Positions 27,173-36,208 of a DNA stretch of 64,000 nucleotides are shown here, piece after piece; the stretch's first letter is position 1; each line of letters opens with the position of its first letter. The notes under the pieces are model-generated. The model was not told where the DNA came from and did no database searches. It saw nothing but the letters and a program-made list of their open reading frames with translations. This DNA comes from Bradyrhizobium sp. U87765 SZCCT0048 (GTDB lineage Bacteria; Pseudomonadota; Alphaproteobacteria; Rhizobiales; Xanthobacteraceae), in assembly GCF_018131225.1 (NCBI RefSeq), contig NZ_JAFCMM010000002.1, positions 310,001 through 374,000 of the forward strand, given 5' to 3'. The position numbers and the translations under genes are program-made.

Positions 27173-27183
27173 AATCGCTGGAT

Positions 27184-27220
27184 CCCGGCTCCCGCGCATC
27201 GTCGTCGCGCGGGCGCCGGG
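27184..27220 (+). terminator. Hairpin after the SDR gene
   Basis: A 13-bp, one-mismatch stem (CCCGGC-T-CCCGCGC with GCGCGGG-C-GCCGGG) and a 9-base loop start 12 bp after the stop. No U-run follows, so it is a likely 3'-end or Rho-associated structure. Confidence 0.5.
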
Positions 27221-27305
27221 ACTGGATTGCGGCCCGTGTCCGGCTTCGACGACGTGGACCACGCCGATCCACCTTCATCAACCGAGAAACAAGAGAGATG
27301 CGTCA

Positions 27306-27554
27306 ATGAGCATCGAACGGAGTTCTGCGGGGGTATCTGAAGTCTTCAGTTCAAAAGGACCCGCTTCCCAACGTGGGTGGCGCCAAGTCGAGGCGCGCCG
27401 ATCTGGTTCTAACGCCAAGTGGCCGCAGCTGAAGACGCTCATTTTCCTCGTGTACAACTCCGGCGATCTGCGGGATTCCGATGAACTCGACAAGCTCGGA
27501 GTCATGCAGGAAGTCGCTGGGCTCCGCTTCAAAGTCGAAGTCGTGCTGGCGTAA
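27306..27554 (+). CDS. Small unrecognised protein, possible nuclease-domain remnant
   Basis: 82 residues. GAGAG lies about ten bases before the ATG. The first 40 residues are low-information. The rest (WPQLKTLIFLVYNSGDLRDS, then ELDKLGVMQEVAGLRFKVEV) looks like a real folded C-terminus. It recalls the last strands of PD-(D/E)XK-type restriction or nuclease domains (KTL..FVYDP...), but the catalytic part is missing. Probably a decayed fragment near the island boundary. Low certainty. Confidence 0.35.
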   Translation: MSIERSSAGVSEVFSSKGPASQRGWRQVEARRSGSNAKWPQLKTLIFLVYNSGDLRDSDELDKLGVMQEVAGLRFKVEVVLA

Positions 27555-27748
27555 GGCTTATTTGAAGTCTCGCTAAGCCAAAAAAGACTCCCTCGGCTGC
27601 TTCGCGTTTCGCGATGGGCGCCAGAAAAAATCAGGCGAGATATCTAAGTGGTGTCAGCGATCTATGGAATCGAGTCACTCTTAAGGACGGAAAGCGAGTC
27701 GGTCGGCAACCGAGTCACTTTTAGAGCATCCCCACTCGCCTGAGGTAC
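27555..27748. other. Gene-free stretch left of the island
   Basis: AT-richer than nearby DNA, with no gene. CGAGTCACT occurs at 27671 and 27711 (40 bp apart). It lies between the small ORF and the left copy of the island repeat. Confidence 0.4.
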
Positions 27749-27796
27749 TTGGTGGGCCCGGCAGGACTCGAATCTGCAACCGGACCGTTATGAGCG
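27749..27796 (-). repeat. Left 48-bp direct repeat (att site; 3' half of tRNA-Ile2)
   Basis: 46 of 48 bases match 40489-40536, including the T-arm, variable loop, anticodon arm and encoded CCA of the tRNA-Ile2(CAU) gene. The 5' half of the tRNA is absent, so this is the displaced 3' end left by integration of the island. Confidence 0.85.
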
Positions 27797-28021
27797 AGGC
27801 TATAGGCTTACGCGATCGAGATAAATCAGAGAGTTAGCTTCCCTTCTGGTGCGTTTAGAGCCACTCGATACCGCTATTTCGTTGGTGAAACATTGGTCGG
27901 AGGGGCGACCATGCCCTTCCGGGAGCTCTGACCCCACGCCTCCCGAATGTAGCCACGGCGAACTGCTCTCCGTCCCCCATAGGAATGTAGTCGGATCGAC
28001 CTCCTCGAAATCGCCGCGCAA
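27797..28021. other. Island left end, gene-free
   Basis: No gene is supported between the left repeat and the 3' end of the RND gene. Confidence 0.45.
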
Positions 28022-31000
28022 CTACTCGACGACAGCCTCGCGAGCGACATTTCCTCCACGCGCTCGACGAAGCCAATGTCCCAGACGATCGAGATAAATA
28101 TAGACGACCGGCGTCGTGAACAGTGTCAGTAGTTGCGAGACCAGGAGACCCCCTACCATAGCGAACCCCAGTGGCTGGCGCAGCTCGGAGCCAGTGCCGG
28201 TGCCGATCATCAGCGGCACGCCGGCGAGCACCGCGCACATCGTCGTCATGAGGATCGGACGGAATCGGATTCGGCACGCCTCGAACACCGACTGCTCGGC
28301 GTCGAGGCCGCGATGGCGCTCGGCCTCCAGCGCGAAATCGATCAGCATGATGCCGTTCTTCTGCACAATACCGATCAGAAGAACGATACCGATCAGCCCG
28401 ATCACGTCGAGACCGAAGCCGAACGCCATCAGCGTCAGCAGCGCGCCGATGCCCGCCGAAGGTAGCGTCGAGAGAATGGTGATCGGGTGGATGATGCTTT
28501 CATAGAGCATGCCGAGGATCAGATAGACGGCGACCAGCGCCGCGACGATCAGGATCGGCGTGCTGCTCAGCGACGCCTGGAACGCCTGCGCGTTGCCCTG
28601 GAAGCTCGCGACCACCGTGCCCGGCATCTGCAGGTCCGCGGTCGCCCTCTGGATCGCGGCCACCGCCGTGCCGACCGCGGTGCCCGGCGCCAGGTTGAAG
28701 CTCAAGGTGACCGATGGAAACTGACTCTGGTGGTTGACGGCCAGCGGCGCGGTGCCGGTTTCGACCTTGGTGAATTGCCCGAGCGGCACCATTGTTCCAT
28801 TCGCCGAGCGGACATAGATGCGGTTCAAGGCAAACGGCCCAAGCTGAAACGATGGATCGACCTCCAGGATGACGTAATAGCTGTTCAGCGTCGTGAACAA
28901 TTGGGCCACGTGGCGCTGGCCAAATGCGTCATAGAGCGTGTTGTCCACGGTCGCCGGGTCGATGCCGAGCCGTGATGCCGCATCGCGATCGATCTGCAGC
29001 TTGAGCTGGCGCCCCGCATTGGCTTGGTCGGTAGCGACGTCCGCGAGCTGCGGCAACGTCTTCAGCTTGGCGTAGAGCTTCGAAGCCCACTGGTTGAGCT
29101 CGTCCTGGTTCACGTCGGTGAGCGTATACTGGTACTGCGTCTTGGACAGCCGGCTCGCCAGGTTAATGTCCTGCGTCGCCTGCATGAAAACCGAAATCCC
29201 CTGCAGCTTCTGCAGATTCTCGTCCAGCCGGCGGATCACCCGATCGGCGTTGAGATCACGCTGGTCGCGCGGCTTCAGCAGGACGAACAGACGACCATTG
29301 TTTTCGGTGACGGTCGGACCGCCCGGTCCGATGTACCCGGTGGCATTGGCGACGGCCGGATCCTTCGCGACGATGTCGATGACAGCACGCTGCAGGCTGG
29401 CCATCTGTGCCGGTGACACGTCTGAGGCCGCCTCGGTGATGCCGGTGATCATACCGGTATCCTGCTGCGGGAAGAAGCCTTTCGGGATCATCACGAACAG
29501 CGCAACCGTGATAGCGATGCTGCCGAGCATGACACCGAGCGTCGCCAGCCTGAAGCGCAGCGCCAGGTGCAGCACAGCCTCGTAGCCAGCCTGCAGCGCC
29601 AGAAAGCAACGCTCCAGCAGATGGGACAACCGCCCCGCCTCTCCGTGGTCCGGTGACAGCAGCGTGGCGCACATCATCGGCGTCAGGGTCAGCGACACGA
29701 TGACGGAGACCACAATCGCGGCGCAGACCGTCACCGCGAACTCCTGGAACATGCGGCCGACGACACCTCCCATCAGCAGCAGCGGGATGAACACCGCGAC
29801 CAGGGACACCGAAATCGAGAGAATAGTAAAGCCGATCTCACCCGCCCCCTTCAGCGCGGCATCGAGCGGCGAAAGTCCCTCCTCAATGTGGCGGGAGATG
29901 TTCTCGATCATCACGATGGCATCGTCGACGACGAAGCCGACCGCGATCGACAGCCCCATCAGCGACAGGTTGTCGAGGCTGTAGCCGAGCAGATGCATCA
30001 CGCCGAACGTACCGATCAGCGAGATCGGAACGGAAATTCCGGGAATGATCGTCGCCCAGAACTTGCGCAAGAACAGAAAGATCACGCCGACAACGAGCGC
30101 AATGGTCAGAAGCAGCGTGAACTGGACATCGCTGACGCTGGCGCGGATGGTCTGCGTGCGATCCGAGGCGATCTCCACCTTGATGTCGGACGGCAGGCTC
30201 TTCTCCAACTGCGGTAGCACGGCCTTGATGCGATCAACAGTGTCGATCACGTTGGCGCCGGGCTGGCGCTGGATCGCAAGTACGACCGCCGGCTTGTTGT
30301 TGAACCAGCCATGCAACGTGATGTCTTCAGCCCCGGCGACCGCCTGGCCGATGTCGCGCAAGCGCACCGGCGCGCCATTGCGGTAGGCGATGATCAGATT
30401 GTCGTATTCGTTAGCGGCGAGCACCTGATCGTTGGTGGCGAGCGTATAGGCTTGCTGCGCACCATAGAGCACTCCCTTCGGCTGATCGACGGTCGCGGCA
30501 GCCAGCGCTGTGCGCAGCTGCTCGAGGTCGAGATTGGCCGCTGCGAGCTTGGCTGGATTGACCTGGACGCGGACGGCTGGCTTCTGGGCGCCCCCAATCG
30601 AGACCAGCGACACGCCCGGGACCTGCGACAGCTTCTGGGCCAGGATGCTGTCGGCGTAGTCGTCCACCTTGGTCAGCGGCTCGGTGTCGGACATCAGTGC
30701 AATCAGCAGCACTGGCACGTCCGCTGGATTCAACTTGCGGTAGGTCGGCGGCGACGGCATGGTCTTCGGTAGTTGGCCTGACGCGGCGTTGATGGCGGTC
30801 TGCACATCCTGCGCAGCCGCATCAACGCTCCGGCTTGGCGCGAACTGCAGCGTGATCTGGGTGTTGCCGAGACCACTGCTGGAACTCATCTGGGTGAGCC
30901 CTGCGATCTGCCCGAACTGCCGCTCCAGCGGGGTCGCCACCGACGAGCCCATGGTCTGCGGATCGGCGCCTGGCAGCTGCGCAGTGACCTGAATGGTGGG

Positions 31001-31126
31001 CGTATCGACGGTCGGCAATGCCGAGACCGGCAATTGCCGATAAGCGAGCAGACCGAGCAGCGTGATGCCGATCGTCAGAAGCGCCGTTGCGATCGGCTTG
31101 CGGATGAAGCCTGCGGAGATGTTCAT
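28022..31126 (-). CDS. RND family multidrug efflux permease (HAE-1, MdtB/MdtC-like)
   Basis: 1034 residues, normal for AcrB/MdtBC. N-terminal TM1 starts FIRKPIATALLTIGITLLG. TM4 has the proton-relay aspartates in GFVVDDAIVMIENI; TM10 has the matching Lys in GIVQKNGIMLIDFALEAE. Two large periplasmic loops are present. It is the inner-membrane proton-driven pump of a tripartite exporter. Its start overlaps the adaptor stop (ATGA). No outer-membrane channel gene is seen, so it presumably uses one encoded elsewhere. Confidence 0.93.
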   Translation of the reverse strand: MNISAGFIRKPIATALLTIGITLLGLLAYRQLPVSALPTVDTPTIQVTAQLPGADPQTMGSSVATPLERQFGQIAGLTQMSSSSGLGNTQITLQFAPSRSVDAAAQDVQTAINAASGQLPKTMPSPPTYRKLNPADVPVLLIALMSDTEPLTKVDDYADSILAQKLSQVPGVSLVSIGGAQKPAVRVQVNPAKLAAANLDLEQLRTALAAATVDQPKGVLYGAQQAYTLATNDQVLAANEYDNLIIAYRNGAPVRLRDIGQAVAGAEDITLHGWFNNKPAVVLAIQRQPGANVIDTVDRIKAVLPQLEKSLPSDIKVEIASDRTQTIRASVSDVQFTLLLTIALVVGVIFLFLRKFWATIIPGISVPISLIGTFGVMHLLGYSLDNLSLMGLSIAVGFVVDDAIVMIENISRHIEEGLSPLDAALKGAGEIGFTILSISVSLVAVFIPLLLMGGVVGRMFQEFAVTVCAAIVVSVIVSLTLTPMMCATLLSPDHGEAGRLSHLLERCFLALQAGYEAVLHLALRFRLATLGVMLGSIAITVALFVMIPKGFFPQQDTGMITGITEAASDVSPAQMASLQRAVIDIVAKDPAVANATGYIGPGGPTVTENNGRLFVLLKPRDQRDLNADRVIRRLDENLQKLQGISVFMQATQDINLASRLSKTQYQYTLTDVNQDELNQWASKLYAKLKTLPQLADVATDQANAGRQLKLQIDRDAASRLGIDPATVDNTLYDAFGQRHVAQLFTTLNSYYVILEVDPSFQLGPFALNRIYVRSANGTMVPLGQFTKVETGTAPLAVNHQSQFPSVTLSFNLAPGTAVGTAVAAIQRATADLQMPGTVVASFQGNAQAFQASLSSTPILIVAALVAVYLILGMLYESIIHPITILSTLPSAGIGALLTLMAFGFGLDVIGLIGIVLLIGIVQKNGIMLIDFALEAERHRGLDAEQSVFEACRIRFRPILMTTMCAVLAGVPLMIGTGTGSELRQPLGFAMVGGLLVSQLLTLFTTPVVYIYLDRLGHWLRRARGGNVAREAVVE

Positions 31127-32367
31127 GGCAGCATTCCCGAACTGGCGGTGGACGCGTTCTGAACCTGGCTCGCCGCGGCGCCTCGGGCGATCTCGACCCG
31201 GGCACCTTCGAACAAACGATACTGTCCGGCGAGCACGACGGTATCTGTCGCGGCGATCCCGGACTCAATCATCGCCTGGCCGTCGCGTGACTGACCGATG
31301 GTGACCGGCTTCGCGGTGACCGTTTCGCCCGTGTTGCTGAACTTGATCACATAGACGTAGGGCCCGTTCGGCCCCTGCTGCACCGCTTGCAGCGGCACCG
31401 TCAGAGCGTTGTGCCGTACGGCGATCACGAGGTGGATGTTGACAAAGGCACCCGGCCACAGCGTGTTCTGGGCGTTGGGAAATGTCGCCTTCAGCTTCAC
31501 GGTGCCGGTCGACGGATCGACCTGATTATCGACGAGCATCAGCCGGCCCTGGTCGAGCTTGACCTTGTTGGCGGCGTCATAGGCCTCGACATTTGCCTCG
31601 CCCTTTGCCAACCCCTGCTGCACTCGCGGGATATCCGCCGACGGCAGGGTGAAGATCACCGAGATTGGTTGCATCTGGGTCAGGACGACAAGTCCCTCGG
31701 CATCGGTCGGATGTACGATGTTGCCAGGGTCGATCTTGCGAATTCCGGTCACGCCGTCGAACGGCGCGGTAATCGACGTGAAGCCGAGCTGCACATGCGC
31801 GCCCTCCAGCGCGGCTTCGTCGAGCTTGACGGTGTTCTCGAGCTGACCGACCTGCGCTTTTTGGGTATCGACCTGCTGCGGCGTGGCGAAGCCGCGCGCG
31901 AGCAGGGGCTCGACACGGCCGAGGTCAGCTTGCGCATTGGCAAGCAACGCCTTGTCGCGGCCGAGTGCGGCCTTCGCCTGGTCGACCTGCGCTTGATAGA
32001 CGCGAGGATCGATCTGCGCCAGCAACTGCCCCCGCTTGACGGGCTGCCCCTCGACGAAATCGACCGTGTCGAGGGTACCCTGCACCTGGGTATGCAGAGT
32101 CGCATTGTTGAGCGCCTGCACGGTGCCGAGCCCTTCCAGCACGATCGGCACGTCATGCTGCTGCACTTTCGCGGCCGTGACCGGCACAGGCGGACCTGAT
32201 GGTGGCACGGTCTCCTTCGAGATGACCTGTTCGTCGGGATTGACCTGCGGCGCAGCCGCCATCCCCACCGTGGCAGGCTCCCGATGTTGATGACGGTAGA
32301 CCGCAACCATGCCTCCGGCGAGGTTGGCAACCAGGACGACGGCACCGAATTTGACGACATTAAACAT
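31123..32367 (-). CDS. RND efflux periplasmic adaptor (membrane fusion protein)
   Basis: 414 residues. An N-terminal membrane anchor (VVKFGAVVLVANLAGGMVAVY) is followed by a variable stretch, the lipoyl half-motifs (VQGTLDTVDFVEGQPVKRGQ), an alpha-helical hairpin (about residues 130-200), and beta-barrel and membrane-proximal domains (VPLQAVQQGPNGPYVYVI). It bridges the pump to an outer-membrane channel. Translationally coupled to the pump gene; the start overlaps the upstream gene by 8 bases. Confidence 0.92.
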   Translation of the reverse strand: MFNVVKFGAVVLVANLAGGMVAVYRHQHREPATVGMAAAPQVNPDEQVISKETVPPSGPPVPVTAAKVQQHDVPIVLEGLGTVQALNNATLHTQVQGTLDTVDFVEGQPVKRGQLLAQIDPRVYQAQVDQAKAALGRDKALLANAQADLGRVEPLLARGFATPQQVDTQKAQVGQLENTVKLDEAALEGAHVQLGFTSITAPFDGVTGIRKIDPGNIVHPTDAEGLVVLTQMQPISVIFTLPSADIPRVQQGLAKGEANVEAYDAANKVKLDQGRLMLVDNQVDPSTGTVKLKATFPNAQNTLWPGAFVNIHLVIAVRHNALTVPLQAVQQGPNGPYVYVIKFSNTGETVTAKPVTIGQSRDGQAMIESGIAATDTVVLAGQYRLFEGARVEIARGAAASQVQNASTASSGMLP

Positions 32368-32980
32368 GATGGTTGGATCCCTGTTCCGTGACCTGCGCAC
32401 TGGCGATGGCGATGAGTTCGAACAGGAAGCTGCTGGCTGCGCGCACCATGGTTTCCACCGCATCGCCCGCGCGCGACGGTAGCCTCATGACCCTGATGTC
32501 GATATCGGCGCGGCGAAGCGCATCAACGAGACGGAGACTGCCGGCGGCTTCTGCGTCATCCGCGTGCGAAATCAGGCGGATGCGCGCCATTGTTGGTTGG
32601 AGCAAACCTGGCGGTGAGGCGCAGGAGACATCCACTCCCATCACGCCGACACAGGACAGAGCGCCCGAGAGTACGAGATCGAGCGCGAGCCGACCGGCCT
32701 CGCCCTGTCCCAGCAGCACAAGCCGGCTGGCGTGCAACTGGCGAAGACCGAGCAGATCGGTCAGCCGGCGCGCGAGCCACGCCCGACCGTCCGGCTGCGG
32801 CGCCTCCCGCACATCGATCCTCACCCATCCCACCGCCGGACTGATCTGCCTCCACAGGGTGAGCTCGGCAGCGGCGCCTGCAGTCACGACCGCGACCACC
32901 ACCTTGCGGCTCCGGCGAGGCGCACCGTGGAAGGTGGCGGGGAATGCCCCGGCAGGTGGACGGGCAAAAGGCTTGGTCAT
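32360..32980 (-). CDS. Alpha/beta-hydrolase-like protein lacking the nucleophile
   Basis: 206 residues, first gene of the efflux operon. The pattern is that of a phospholipase/carboxylesterase-like fold: strand VVVAVVTAGAAAELTLW, then ASRLVLLGQGEAGRLALDLVLS, where the elbow reads GQGEAG instead of G-x-S-x-G, then RIRLISHADDAEAAGSLRLVDALR. The catalytic Ser appears to be Gly, so it is probably not a hydrolase. GGGAGA precedes the ATG. Role in efflux unknown. Confidence 0.55.
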   Translation of the reverse strand: MTKPFARPPAGAFPATFHGAPRRSRKVVVAVVTAGAAAELTLWRQISPAVGWVRIDVREAPQPDGRAWLARRLTDLLGLRQLHASRLVLLGQGEAGRLALDLVLSGALSCVGVMGVDVSCASPPGLLQPTMARIRLISHADDAEAAGSLRLVDALRRADIDIRVMRLPSRAGDAVETMVRAASSFLFELIAIASAQVTEQGSNHHV

Positions 32981-33050
32981 GCGCTCTGTCTCCCGGCAGC
33001 ACTTTCGCTCGGCACCTTTAATCAATCAAATGCATTGATTTCACACTCCA

Positions 33051-33065
33051 ATTCATGAAATGAAT
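33051..33065. promoter_or_regulatory. LysR-type box ATTCAT-GAA-ATGAAT
   Basis: A perfect 6-bp inverted repeat with a 3-base spacer, also fitting T-N11-A. It lies 16 bp upstream of the LysR start and 70 bp from the efflux operon start. A second imperfect palindrome (ATCAAATGCATTGAT) is at 33025-33039. Likely the binding site of the adjacent LysR regulator. Confidence 0.6.
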
Positions 33066-33081
33066 ATTGCGGAGAGCATCG

Positions 33082-33981
33082 ATGAACCTGCGAACGTTCG
33101 ACCTCAACCTGCTGCTGGCATTTGATGCCGTGTTGCGCGAGCGCAGCGTGCTGCGGGCCGCGAAGGCGCTCGGGCTGAGCCAGCCGGCGTTGAGCCACGC
33201 CCTCAACCGACTGCGTCATCTCCTCAAGGATCAACTCTTTGTCCGCACCCCGGCGGGGATGACTCCGACGCCGCGCGCCGAACAGCTGGCGCTGCCGGTA
33301 CGCAAGGCACTGAACGACCTGCAGCTGGCGCTCGAGGCAGAGATCTTCTCACCGGCAACCGCCGAGCGACACTTCAGAATCGCGGTCAACAATTATGCGG
33401 CCGTGGTCCTCGCCGCCCCGATCATCGCCGCATGCCGGGCGCTCGCACCACGCATCCGCCTGTCGCTGCGACCGAGCGGCACGCTGGACCTTGCCGACCT
33501 GCTGGAGCGCGGCGAGCTCGATCTCGTCGTCTCAGCCCGTGACGCGCCGTTCGAACGCTTCGCCGCCCAGCCGTTGATCACGGATCACTATGTTGCTGTG
33601 CTGCGGCGCGGACATCCGGCCCTGCGCCGAAAACTGACGCTCTCCGTCTTCGCCGAGCTGCCGCACCTGGCCATCTCATCGAGCGGAGAGGACATCAGCT
33701 TCGTTGATACAATACTCGCGGCGCATGCACGCTCACGCATCGTGGCACTGGACGTGCCATATCTGTCCGCCGGCGCCGCGCTGGTGCAATCGAACCTGGT
33801 GGCGGTGCTCGGCCGACAGATCGCCGAGGAGTTTCGTCGCGCCTATCCGATCGAAATGCGCGACCTGCCGTTTGATGCGCCTCGGTTGCGGAGCAACATG
33901 ATGTGGCATCGTCGCTTCGACGACCAGCCCGCGCATCGATGGCTGCGCGATACAATTGCTTCAACCGCGGCAGCGATCTGA
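33082..33981 (+). CDS. LysR family regulator of the RND efflux operon
   Basis: 299 residues. HTH NLRTFDLNLLLAFDAVLRERSVLRAAKALGLSQPALSHALNRLR at the N-terminus; the effector domain begins about residue 88 (RHFRIAVNNYAAVVLAAPII). It is in the same subfamily as the regulator at 2962. GGAGAG lies about ten bases before the ATG. Divergent from the efflux operon with a strong inverted repeat between them, so it is probably its regulator. Confidence 0.88.
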   Translation: MNLRTFDLNLLLAFDAVLRERSVLRAAKALGLSQPALSHALNRLRHLLKDQLFVRTPAGMTPTPRAEQLALPVRKALNDLQLALEAEIFSPATAERHFRIAVNNYAAVVLAAPIIAACRALAPRIRLSLRPSGTLDLADLLERGELDLVVSARDAPFERFAAQPLITDHYVAVLRRGHPALRRKLTLSVFAELPHLAISSSGEDISFVDTILAAHARSRIVALDVPYLSAGAALVQSNLVAVLGRQIAEEFRRAYPIEMRDLPFDAPRLRSNMMWHRRFDDQPAHRWLRDTIASTAAAI

Positions 33982-35124
33982 GAATGCGGTCCCTCGACGA
34001 GCCCCCTCAACCATCGACATACGGAAGTACGTCCTCGGAGAGTTCCGAAAGGATCTCCGGCACCGGTCGCCCAGTGCCGTTCAAATTAAATAGAACATGC
34101 TGCGCGCCTATCCTGCGCAACTGCCGCACTCTTCTATCAAGGCAAGCGCGCCAATCTTCATCCCAAAACGTCTGATAAGAGGATCCGATAGCAACCATCG
34201 GAATCGAGCCCTGCACCAAATGCGGACGCAACTCGAATGACTGCGAGGCCGGTTCTGCGACGTCAGCGCGTTGAAGTGAAGCAAATCCTTGCAGCAGTCC
34301 TTTTAAGCGAGCCAGCTGCTGCAGGTATGACAACGTCCAGCGTCACTCTCAACCGCCTGATCGTTCTATAGAAACACGATAGGAAGGCGAATGAGTCTTC
34401 AGCGCACGCCAACTGATAAGAAAAAACGAATTTGCTTATCAGCGCGCAGACTGACTCCATTTCTTCGATTTTCCTATCGGTCGACAGACTGACTCTGACT
34501 GCGACCAAACCCTATCATAAAGCCCGATTTCGGAGTCGCCTCGTCCCTTGCCGCTCAGTTGCTTCGGCATTGGCCGGAGAGACCTTGGCAATCAAGCGCG
34601 CGGTTCGTTGTTCTCCGGGCAACCGCGATCAGTATGGCCGCACAGTGGCTACCGACTCCCTTGGAGCGCTAGATCCTGACATTGGAGAATGGCTTAGCCC
34701 CACGCGCAGGCGCTCGACTGGCGGCGATGCTCAACACGCGGGTGCGGAAAACGCCTAGCGCGGAGCAGAAAACACCAACCGCGGAATATGGACTGGTGGC
34801 TTGTTGAGCGTTGGCAGTGTCGCGCCTGCGTGAAGCTGCCGGCAGACCGGCCGTATGCTCTATCGATGCGAACAACCATCCTTCGGGTTGGATCCTTTCC
34901 ACGCGGCACCGCACCCATCGACGGTCTCTGGATGTTCTCCAATGAGGATTCGGTGAACTACAAGAAGTTCCTTGGATTGAGCGATCTCAGCGGACCTTTT
35001 TGACGCCTTTGCGACCATCGCCCGTCTGCCGGTGATACGCACTCGCGCCGAGGCGGAGTAGCTCAGTTCGCGCTACGGGCCTGATGCCTTGCTTCGCCGT
35101 GATCGCGCGCTGCCGGTGCTTCTG
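33982..35124. other. Gene-poor, AT-richer island segment
   Basis: No confident gene. At 34007-34333 (minus) a 108-codon frame ends in AQHVLFNLNGTGRPVPEILS and a P-Y stretch that recalls the C-terminus of luciferase-like monooxygenases; it may be a remnant. A pair of 23-bp repeats lies at 34435 and 34473. The rest looks like decayed DNA with short frames of no recognisable content. Confidence 0.4.
34435..34495. repeat. Paired 23-bp repeats, 38-bp spacing (pair 1)
   Basis: The unit CTTATCAG-N8-ACTGACTC occurs at 34435 and, as CCTATCGG-N7-GACTGACTC, at 34473. The same pair with the same 38-bp spacing recurs at 39592, with 42 of 61 bases identical over the two-unit block. It lies in a noncoding part of the island. 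Confidence 0.5.
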
Positions 35125-35877
35125 TCACCACGCATGGCGCACCCTCCCCTTGCCCGCGTAGCTTCGCGTCATGTTCGAGAACTCGCCCTCGAACGTCGCG
35201 GCCGCCGACCAGCCGTTGACCTACCGCCATTCGGCGGATGCGGTGGTGAGCACGGAGTCGGCAGCCTGCGCTGCGCCGTTTACGAGGAAGCTCGCTCCGG
35301 GCAGCAACTGGAAGGTCGCGGCGATGGTGCGGTCCGGATCGAAGTCGTGCGCCCAGGCGAGGCGGCCGCGCAGCGTCAGCACGCCGTTGGACATGACGAA
35401 GAACTTGTCGGTGCGGATGCCGATTTCGCTGCGCGGCTCGGTGACGCTGCGTGCGCCATAAGCCAGCGCGAAGTTCGGCGTACCGGCAATGGCGCGCTCG
35501 CAATAGGCCGGAAGATCGAAGGTCGTGAACTGCCCCGCGGCATAGGGCGTTATGCCGACACCAGCCATCACCTGCGCGACGAAGCGATAGACGCCTTCGA
35601 TGCGACCCGAATAGGCATTCGCGTTGAACTCGGCGCGCAATTGATCGATGCCGGCAAGGCTCACGGTGCGATTGGTGGTGATCTCCTGCCAGCCATAGGC
35701 CAGCGCGCCGGTGATGTAGGCCGGCCCGCTGGGGTGCCGGACACAAGTGCCGGCCTGGAACAGATCGGAGCGGCCGCAAAGCGCTGGTCGAAATGCAGCC
35801 ACGCTAGAGATATTCGTGAATCGTGGCTTGTACTCTTCATACGTCGCTTGGCCGGCATGGCCAGGCGTTCCCGCCAT
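35125..35877 (-). pseudogene. Autotransporter beta-barrel remnant
   Basis: About 250 codons of the C-terminal translocator domain of a type V autotransporter: GPAYITGALAYGWQEITTNR, QLRAEFNANAYSGR, GVGITPYAAGQFTTFDLPAY, GRLAWAHDFDPDRTIAATFQ. After EWR an in-frame TAG and a frameshift near 35218 break the reading. In the next frame the last strands continue NGWSAAATFEGEFSNMTRSY and end in a terminal Trp, as real barrels do. The passenger domain and signal peptide are missing. Confidence 0.8.
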
Positions 35878-36208
35878 GATCGCAGCTTGCCATTGGCGAC
35901 GCCCGTTACGGCTCGGTCAAAAGCATTGCTGCGGTGCTTGGTGAACCATTCATGTCGATGGCGGCTCGAAGATCTGAGTTGCGGGCCACCCGGAGATTTC
36001 GCCAGGTTGCGTCTGTTCACTCATGCCCCAACGGGGATCCAGTCGCCATACGGCACTACGCCGTCCACGCCAACCGCTCAGCTGAATGATGGCTGACCAG
36101 ACGCCAAACCTAATGACGGTGAAGTGCCATCGTCAGCACGCCCCTCAATTCGCATCGAAACTCCGCCGCGGACCTGGCATCGATCGGGTGGCCAGCGTTT
36201 CAGCAAAG
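35878..36208. other. Gene-free island segment
   Basis: Possibly residual sequence from upstream of the truncated autotransporter; no coherent coding signal is seen. Confidence 0.4.

Noticed and set aside
34788..35003. A 71-codon plus-strand frame in the gene-poor island segment
   Set aside because: No family, no ribosome-binding site and no neighbouring context; likely random.
35053..35081. tRNA-like 5' start (GCGGAGTAGCTCAG)
   Set aside because: No anticodon arm, T-arm or acceptor partner follows, so it cannot be a tRNA gene.
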